DNA from: CAZFYZ01 sp964523735
Lineage (GTDB): Bacteria > Armatimonadota > UBA5829
Reading direction: 5' to 3'
NCBI GenBank assembly: GCA_964523735.1
Contig: CAZFYZ010000133.1
Coordinates: 1-9,902, forward strand
DNA length: 9,902 bases
This document shows positions 4,161-9,902 of the stretch, in pieces; the first letter of the stretch is position 1, and each line of letters starts with the position of its first letter. The notes beneath the pieces are model-generated. The model worked only from the letters and a program-made list of their open reading frames with translations. It had not been told where the DNA came from and did not search any database. The translations under genes were made by a program, and so were the position numbers.

Positions 4161-7100
4161 ATGAGGCAAATACAGCATCAGACCAAGAGGACTCCAGAGG
4201 TCCTGGAGTTGCCCAACTTGGTCGAGATCCAGCTCGACTCCTACAGGTGGTTTCTGCGGGAGGGGCTGCGAGAGCTGTTCGAAAGCTTTTCACCCATCTA
4301 CGACTTCACAGGCAATCTGTCCCTGGAACTGCTCGACTACACACTAGGTGACCCGAAGTACACGGTGGAAGAGTGCCGGTACCGGGACATGACCACCTAC
4401 GAGGCCCCCATCAAGGCTCGGGTCCGCCTCACCGCCGCAGGCAAGGAAGTTATCGAATCTGAGGTCTACCTCGGCGACCTCCCGTTGATGACCGAGAAAG
4501 GAACCTTTGTCATCAATGGGGCCGAAAGAGTCGTCGTCAGCCAGTTGGCCCGATCGCCCGGCGTCTACTTCAAGGATACACTCGACTACTCGGGTCGCGT
4601 GCTCTACTTCGCGACCATCATACCCAGCCCGGGCGCGTGGATTGACATCGAGACCGATGCAAACGATGTCATAACCGTTCACGTCGCTCAGACTAAGAAA
4701 TTCCCGCTCACCACTCTGTTGAGAGCGCTGAACCTCTTCGAGCCGGCGTGCCCGAAGACACAGGTTCTGCCTGCCTCCGAGGTTGTCGGACGCACGATGG
4801 CGAGCGNNNNNNNNNNNNNNAGGTGTGGGACGACCTCCGAGATTCTCGAGGTCTTCTCCACCAAGGAGACCCTGACCGACACCGAGGCCGAGAATCTCAA
4901 GGGCCGCAGACCGGTCAAAGACATCAAGGACGGCAAGTCCGAGAAACCGATCATTCGGGCCGGAGAGAAGATCAGTGAGGACGCAGCGAAGAAGATCGCC
5001 AAGCTCAAGCTGAAAGACCTTGAGATTTACGTTCCGAACAGATACTTGGATGCGACGCTTGATCAGGACCCGGCGCACGATGCCGACGAAGCCCTGATTG
5101 ACATCTACCACCGCATCAGGCCTGGTGATCCCGCGACCCGCGACAGCGCCACCAGCTTGATGAACTCATACTTCTTCGACACTCGCCGCTACGACTTGGC
5201 AAGGGTCGGGCGCTACAAGCTCAACAAGAAGCTGGGGCTCAACCTGCCGGAGCGTGTACGCTCCGTCACCAGGGAAGACATACTCAAGATCATCCACTAT
5301 ATCATCGGCCTCTCCGAAGCCGGCTCGCTCGTCACGCATCTGAACTCGGCCAACCTGGCCAAGAGGATGCCCGAGCTGGAAGAAGCCGTCAAGGCTGAAG
5401 TAAAGAAGGCCACCGCCGAGGATAAGGCGCCCGGCGGCCGTGTCTACAAGTTCCAGCACAACCTTGAGTTCCTCAAGAAGGTCGAGCTCGGGACTATGTT
5501 CACCGAGACTCGTCTCAAGGAGATGCGCCGCCTGCTGGAACTGATTCCCAACGGCAACAGGCTGGTCTCTGACACCCCGGCGGAGCTCTATTCTGAGACC
5601 GCGATCCGTCTGGCCGCCTGCTCGACGGATGACATCGACCACTTGGAGAACAAGCGCATTCGCTCGGTCGGTGAGCTTCTGCAGGATCAGCTCAGAATGG
5701 GCTTCCTGAGAATGGAGAAGGTCGCCAAGGAGCGTATGACCTCGCTCGATCCGGAGAGCGTCATCCCGCAGGTTATCCTCTCGGTCAAGCCGATCTCTGC
5801 GTCGATCAAGAGTTTCTTTGGCTCCAGCCAGTTGTCTCAGTTCATGGACCAGACCAACCCTCTGGCCGAGCTTACGCACAAGCGCAGGCTCTCGGCCCTG
5901 GGTCCCGGCGGTCTATCGAGACAGAGCGCCAAGCTGGAAGTCCGCGACGTTCACCACTCGCACTACGGCAGGATCTGCCCCATCGAGACCCCCGAAGGTC
6001 CGAACATCGGTCTGATCGGTTCGATGGCGATCCACGCCAAGATCGATGAGTACGGATTCCTCCGGAGTCCGTATCGCATCGTCAAGAATGGCAAGGTTAC
6101 CGACGAGTTGGTTTACATGTCCGCGGACGAAGAGAGTCAGGAATACATCGCTCCGGCGAATACGCCGATCAACCCGGAGACTCACGAGATCGATGCATCG
6201 ACCGTCGTTGTCCGGCACGAGAACACATACCCGCAGGTCGCCTCAAACAAGGTGACCTACATGGATATCTCGCCAATGCAGATCATGTCGGTTGCTACGG
6301 CGCTTATCCCGTTCCTCGAGAACGACGACGCCAACCGCGCTCTGATGGGCTCCAACATGCAGCGCCAGGCCGTTCCGCTTCTAAGAGGCGATGCCCCGCT
6401 GTGCGGCACCGGCATCGAGGAGCGCGTTGCGAGAGACTCGGGCGCCGTCATCATTGCCAAGCGGACCGGTACGGTCAAAACGTCCACAGCCGAGAAGATT
6501 CTCATTGAGGCCGAGGACGGCACGATCGACCAATACAACCTGATCAACCTGCTGCGGTCTAACCAGGGCACCTGCATCACACAGAAGCCGATTGTAACGG
6601 TCGGCAAGCGTGTGAGGGCCGGCGACATAATCGCCGACGGTCCGTGCACCGATGGCGGGCGGCTCGCGCTCGGCCAGAACATTCTGGTCGCGTTCACGCC
6701 GTGGCACGGTTACAACTACGAAGACGCGGTGCTGCTGAGCCAGCGCCTCGTCAAGGACGATGTCTACACCTCGATTCACGTCGAGAAATATGAGACCGAG
6801 GCCCGCGACACCAAACTCGGTCCCGAGGAAGTGACTCGGGACATCCCGAACGTCGGCGAGGACGTGCTGAAGGATCTTGATTCCAACGGCATTATCCGCG
6901 TGGGCGCGGATGTCCGGCCGGAAGACATTCTGGTCGGCAAGGTCGCTCCCAAGGGCCAGGGCGAGCTGACTGCGGAAGAGAGACTGATCATCGCCATCTT
7001 CGGCAAGAAGGCCGAGGAAACACGTGACGTCTCGCTGCGAGTCCCGCACGGAGAAGGTGGCACGGTCGTTGACGTCAAGGTCTTCTCGCGCTTCAAGTTC

Positions 7101-8567
7101 AAGTGCACCCGCTGCGAGGCCGTCTTCGATTACTCGAAGAAGCCGGACCGGATGCTCTGCGAGCGTTGCGACGGCGAACTGAGCCGTGAACCGGGCGATG
7201 AGCTGCCGGCGGGTGTGAACCAGCTCGTCAGAGTCTATCTAGCCCAGAAGCGCAAGGTCATGGAAGGCGACAAGATGGCGGGTCGCCACGGTAATAAGGG
7301 CGTTATCTCCAAGATTCTGCCCGAGGAGGATATGCCCTATCTGCCGGATGGGACTCCAGTCGATGTGGTTCTGAACCCGCTTGGTGTTCCGAGCCGAATG
7401 AACATCGGTCAGATCCTCGAGACGCACCAAGGAATGGTAGGTCACTACCTCGACTGTTGCTTCTTCAACCCGATCTTCCAGGGCGCGACTGAGGCCGAAA
7501 TTCTCGCTGACCTCGCCGTTCTAGCCTGGAGGCTGCGCATCACCGCGCTCCGCAACTACGCTGCCGAACTGGGCCTGGATGTCGAGATCGCCAGCGAGAA
7601 GAAAGCCGATTCCGTCATCCGGCATATACTCTCGCGTCTGGGCAAGGCCGTTGGGGAGCAACTCGACGCCGAGGTTCAGCCGATCATCGATCTCTACAAC
7701 CAGGGCATTGCCAGTATCTTGGAGTACGTCAAGTCACTCGATGCCGCCGAGCTCGAAGCGTTGGCCATCAAGCTGAACGGTCCTGCCGCGGTGAACGACC
7801 CGTTGGCCGTCCGCGAAGCCCTCTCGGAGGCGCTGCGAATCGAGAACGAGGCAAGAATCGCGGCCTCGGACGACAGCGAGATAAGCGACGAAGAGGCTGA
7901 GGGCGAGGAGCCCGAGGCGGAGGCCGACACGGAGATCGTTGTGCCATTCGTTGGCCAGAAGCCGCCGAAGGCCTATCCCTACGATGCCCTTATTAAGGCC
8001 ATTGAGGAGAACGTCCAAAAGCGAATGGGTTACAGCGAGCACACGGGCAAGTCTGAACTCTACGATGGTCGCACCGGCCAGAAGTTCAGCCAGAACGTAA
8101 CCGTGGGCTACATCTACATGCTCAAACTCGCGCACCTGGTCGAGGACAAGATACACGCTCGGTCCACGGGACCTTACTCCCTGGTCACCCAGCAGCCGTT
8201 GGGGGGCAAGGCGCAGTTCGGTGGACAGAGGTTCGGAGAGATGGAGGTGTGGGCGCTCGAAGCTTACGGCGCTGCCTACACGCTCCAGGAAATACTCACG
8301 ATCAAGTCCGACGACGTCCAGGGACGCGTCAAGACCTACGAGTCGATAGTCAAGGGCGAGAGCATTCTGGAGCCCGGCGTGCCGGAGTCGTTCAAGATTC
8401 TGGTCAACGAGCTTCAGAGCTTGTGTCTCAAAGTGTCTGTCGAGGACGATCGCGACAGGGTGATCGACCTGAAAGATACCGAGGAAGAGCTTGCCGAGGG
8501 TGGTGAAGGCGGAGTCATAACCGCGAAACGCCGCAAGATCGTTCGCGAGTTCAGGGAGGATTTCTAA
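4161..8567 (+). CDS. rpoB: DNA-directed RNA polymerase subunit beta
   Basis: This 1468-residue protein (including five unknown residues) forms one half of the catalytic cleft of RNA polymerase. AGGAGG (4150-4155) sits five bases before ATG. Landmarks are the rifampicin region 'SSQLSQFMDQTNPLAELTHKRRLSALG' (555-581) with the susceptible residues D563, H573 and S578; 'YNYEDA' (851-856); 'GDKMAGRHGNKGV' (1036-1048) with the active-site lysines K1038 and K1046; and 'LGGKAQFGGQRFGEMEVWALEAYGA' near the C-terminus. It is long compared with E. coli (1342) or B. subtilis (1193). The extra parts lie at about 195-294 (the place of E. coli insert SI1), 385-489, 978-1009 (C982/C985/C1000/C1003, zinc-ribbon-like) and 1115-1295 (helical, with an acidic linker at 1236-1258). 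It is translated with rpoC through a one-base overlap. Confidence 0.97.
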   Translation: MRQIQHQTKRTPEVLELPNLVEIQLDSYRWFLREGLRELFESFSPIYDFTGNLSLELLDYTLGDPKYTVEECRYRDMTTYEAPIKARVRLTAAGKEVIESEVYLGDLPLMTEKGTFVINGAERVVVSQLARSPGVYFKDTLDYSGRVLYFATIIPSPGAWIDIETDANDVITVHVAQTKKFPLTTLLRALNLFEPACPKTQVLPASEVVGRTMASXXXXXRCGTTSEILEVFSTKETLTDTEAENLKGRRPVKDIKDGKSEKPIIRAGEKISEDAAKKIAKLKLKDLEIYVPNRYLDATLDQDPAHDADEALIDIYHRIRPGDPATRDSATSLMNSYFFDTRRYDLARVGRYKLNKKLGLNLPERVRSVTREDILKIIHYIIGLSEAGSLVTHLNSANLAKRMPELEEAVKAEVKKATAEDKAPGGRVYKFQHNLEFLKKVELGTMFTETRLKEMRRLLELIPNGNRLVSDTPAELYSETAIRLAACSTDDIDHLENKRIRSVGELLQDQLRMGFLRMEKVAKERMTSLDPESVIPQVILSVKPISASIKSFFGSSQLSQFMDQTNPLAELTHKRRLSALGPGGLSRQSAKLEVRDVHHSHYGRICPIETPEGPNIGLIGSMAIHAKIDEYGFLRSPYRIVKNGKVTDELVYMSADEESQEYIAPANTPINPETHEIDASTVVVRHENTYPQVASNKVTYMDISPMQIMSVATALIPFLENDDANRALMGSNMQRQAVPLLRGDAPLCGTGIEERVARDSGAVIIAKRTGTVKTSTAEKILIEAEDGTIDQYNLINLLRSNQGTCITQKPIVTVGKRVRAGDIIADGPCTDGGRLALGQNILVAFTPWHGYNYEDAVLLSQRLVKDDVYTSIHVEKYETEARDTKLGPEEVTRDIPNVGEDVLKDLDSNGIIRVGADVRPEDILVGKVAPKGQGELTAEERLIIAIFGKKAEETRDVSLRVPHGEGGTVVDVKVFSRFKFKCTRCEAVFDYSKKPDRMLCERCDGELSREPGDELPAGVNQLVRVYLAQKRKVMEGDKMAGRHGNKGVISKILPEEDMPYLPDGTPVDVVLNPLGVPSRMNIGQILETHQGMVGHYLDCCFFNPIFQGATEAEILADLAVLAWRLRITALRNYAAELGLDVEIASEKKADSVIRHILSRLGKAVGEQLDAEVQPIIDLYNQGIASILEYVKSLDAAELEALAIKLNGPAAVNDPLAVREALSEALRIENEARIAASDDSEISDEEAEGEEPEAEADTEIVVPFVGQKPPKAYPYDALIKAIEENVQKRMGYSEHTGKSELYDGRTGQKFSQNVTVGYIYMLKLAHLVEDKIHARSTGPYSLVTQQPLGGKAQFGGQRFGEMEVWALEAYGAAYTLQEILTIKSDDVQGRVKTYESIVKGESILEPGVPESFKILVNELQSLCLKVSVEDDRDRVIDLKDTEEELAEGGEGGVITAKRRKIVREFREDF
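4807..4820. other. Assembly gap (14 N) inside rpoB
   Basis: Fourteen undetermined bases interrupt codons 216-220 of rpoB. The frame before the gap ('EVVGRTMAS') and after it ('TSEILEVFSTKETL') is the same if the gap is taken at its stated length, so the gene is probably intact. The true length and sequence of the missing piece are unknown. Confidence 0.99.
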
Positions 8568-9902
8568 TGGCTGATTCCAGTACCTTCGACAAAATCCGAA
8601 TCGGGATCGCTTCTCCCGAGGACATAACCTCCTGGTCTTGCGGCGAAGTCAAGAAGCCGGAGACCATCAACTACCGCACGTTCAAGCCTGAGCGCGATGG
8701 CCTGTTCTGCGAGCGCATTTTCGGTCCGGTCAAGGACTGGGAGTGCCACTGCGGACGCTACAAGAAGGTCAAGTTCAAGGGCGTGGTCTGCGACAGGTGC
8801 GGAGTCGAAGTAACACGATCCAAAGTGCGCCGTGAGCGGATGGGGCATATCGTCCTCGCCGCTCCGGTCAGTCACATATGGTATCTGAAGGGCGTTCCGA
8901 GTCCGATGAGCCTGCTTCTGGACATGTCACCCAGGCCACTCGAGCGCGTGCTCTACTTCGCCAGCTACATCGTCACGGCAGTCGATCGCCAGAGGATCAA
9001 CGAGAACCTCGAAGCTATCCGCGGCGCCGTGAACGCCGTATGCGAGGAAGTCAACGAGCAGCGCGATTCCGGCATCGCCAACCTCCGCAAGGAAGCGGCG
9101 AAAGAAGAGAAAGAGAACCCGGACTGGGAAGACAAGAAGAAGAACGACGCTCAGAAGAAGCTCAACGAGCGGATCAAGCAGGAAGAGAAGGACGCCGCCG
9201 AACACATCGAAGAGCTTCACAACACGCTAAAGCTCCTCGAGACCGTGCAGAAGAAGGAACTGATTACCGAGGACCAGTACCGCGCACTGGAGCGGCTGAT
9301 GGAAGTCGTTTCCGAGCGCGTTGAGATCGACCTTTCCGGTGTTCTGAAAGCGGGTCTCGGCGGCAGTGCGGTCAAGGAGTTGCTGTCTGAGATCGACCTC
9401 GAGAAGCTCCGAAGGGACCTCCGCAAGGAGATATCCCAGACCACCGGTCCTAAGCGGGCCAGGGCAATTAAGCGGCTGGAGATAGTCGATGCATTCGTGA
9501 CCTCTCGCAGCCGACCGGAGTGGATGATTCTCGACTGCATTCCGGTCATCTCGCCGGAACTGCGGCCTATGGTTCAGCTTGATGGCGGACGCTTCGCCAC
9601 GTCTGACCTCAACGATCTCTACAGGCGCATCATCAACCGCAACAACCGCCTGAAGAAGATCACAGAGATCAGGGCGCCTGAGTCGATCATCAACCACGAG
9701 AAGCGCCTCCTGCAGGAAGCTGTTGATGCTCTGATTGACAATGGCCGCCGCACGAGGCCGGTCGTTGGCTCCAACAACAGGCCTCTGAAGTCGCTTTCCG
9801 ACATGCTCAAGGGCAAGGAAGGCCGCTTCCGCAAGAACCTGCTTGGAAAGCGCGTTGACTACTCAGGCCGTTCGGTCATCGTGGTCGGCCCGTCCTTGAA
9901 GC
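8567..9902 (+). CDS. rpoC: DNA-directed RNA polymerase subunit beta' (N-terminal 445 residues, partial)
   Basis: RpoC is the clamp and catalytic subunit of RNA polymerase. The first 445 codons are present and the window ends before the Mg-binding NADFDGD motif. Visible parts are the N-terminal zinc-binding domain (C60, C62, C75, C78), 'HIWYLKGVPSPMSLLLDMSPRPLERVLYFASYIVT' (103-137), a highly charged helical segment (about 141-231), then 'PELRPMVQLDGGRFATSDLNDLYRRIINRNNRLK' and 'RFRKNLLGKRVDYSGRSVIVVGP'. ATG overlaps the rpoB stop as TAATG (8565-8569), with GGAGG (8555-8559) in the end of rpoB, a sign of translational coupling. The charged segment makes this region some tens of residues longer than in B. 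subtilis and is likely a coiled coil. Confidence 0.98.
   Translation, partial: MADSSTFDKIRIGIASPEDITSWSCGEVKKPETINYRTFKPERDGLFCERIFGPVKDWECHCGRYKKVKFKGVVCDRCGVEVTRSKVRRERMGHIVLAAPVSHIWYLKGVPSPMSLLLDMSPRPLERVLYFASYIVTAVDRQRINENLEAIRGAVNAVCEEVNEQRDSGIANLRKEAAKEEKENPDWEDKKKNDAQKKLNERIKQEEKDAAEHIEELHNTLKLLETVQKKELITEDQYRALERLMEVVSERVEIDLSGVLKAGLGGSAVKELLSEIDLEKLRRDLRKEISQTTGPKRARAIKRLEIVDAFVTSRSRPEWMILDCIPVISPELRPMVQLDGGRFATSDLNDLYRRIINRNNRLKKITEIRAPESIINHEKRLLQEAVDALIDNGRRTRPVVGSNNRPLKSLSDMLKGKEGRFRKNLLGKRVDYSGRSVIVVGPSLK

Noticed and set aside
4344..7049. Long open frames on the minus strand across rpoB (e.g. 4344-5111, 5166-5879, 6381-7049)
   Set aside because: They lie opposite strongly conserved rpoB codons, resemble no protein I know and are expected by-products of GC-rich coding sequence.

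Overview
The window is a bacterial ribosomal-protein and RNA-polymerase cluster, all on the + strand, in the order tuf (3' end) - rpmG - tRNA-Trp(CCA) - secE - nusG - rplK - rplA - L10 leader - rplJ - rplL - rpoB - rpoC (5' part). The gene order is a classic one. The DNA is moderately GC-rich. A short run of N (4807-4820) inside rpoB suggests a scaffolded, possibly metagenome-derived, assembly. A C+ type L33, an attenuator-type L10 leader and RpoB/RpoC motifs such as 'VHHSHYGR' and 'SPMSLLLDMSP' argue against a proteobacterium. They fit loosely with Armatimonadota- or Chloroflexota-like lineages. That placement is only an impression from motifs; a tree would be needed.

Region by region: 1-65 is the end of EF-Tu. 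66-145 and 320-369 are spacers of 7-bp repeats around rpmG. 370-466 is tRNA-Trp with its own extended -10 promoter. 489-1286 holds secE and nusG (protein export and transcription elongation). 1287-1397 is a heptad-repeat spacer. 1398-2664 holds rplK and rplA (L11, L1), separated by another heptad spacer with a 13-bp stem. 2665-2939 holds an L10 leader with an overlapping intrinsic terminator, plus a heptad array. 2940-3913 holds rplJ and rplL (L10 and L7/L12). 3914-4160 holds a 12-bp stem-loop and a strong sigma70-type promoter. 4161 onward holds rpoB and rpoC, which overlap by one base.

Functionally, the genes supply the ribosome's factor-binding stalk and L1 stalk (L11, L1, L10, L12), the elongation factor that uses the stalk (EF-Tu), the SecE translocase subunit, the transcription factor NusG, and the two large RNA polymerase subunits. 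Visible control points are the L10 leader/terminator, by which stalk protein can set its own supply, a separate promoter that lets rpoBC be expressed independently, and a stem-loop between rplL and rpoB.

The least ordinary features are: (i) spacer-specific 7-bp tandem repeats arranged as facing arms in six intergenic stretches; (ii) an RpoB of 1468 residues with several insertions, including a Cys4 zinc-ribbon-like insert and a roughly 170-residue insert with an acidic linker; (iii) a ribosomal protein L1 whose nearly universal GPRGLMPNP signature is eroded; (iv) TAG as the stop codon of seven of nine genes; and (v) a TTG start for rplJ with a five-codon out-of-frame ATG ORF across it. I see no mobile element, CRISPR array or wholly unknown gene system.
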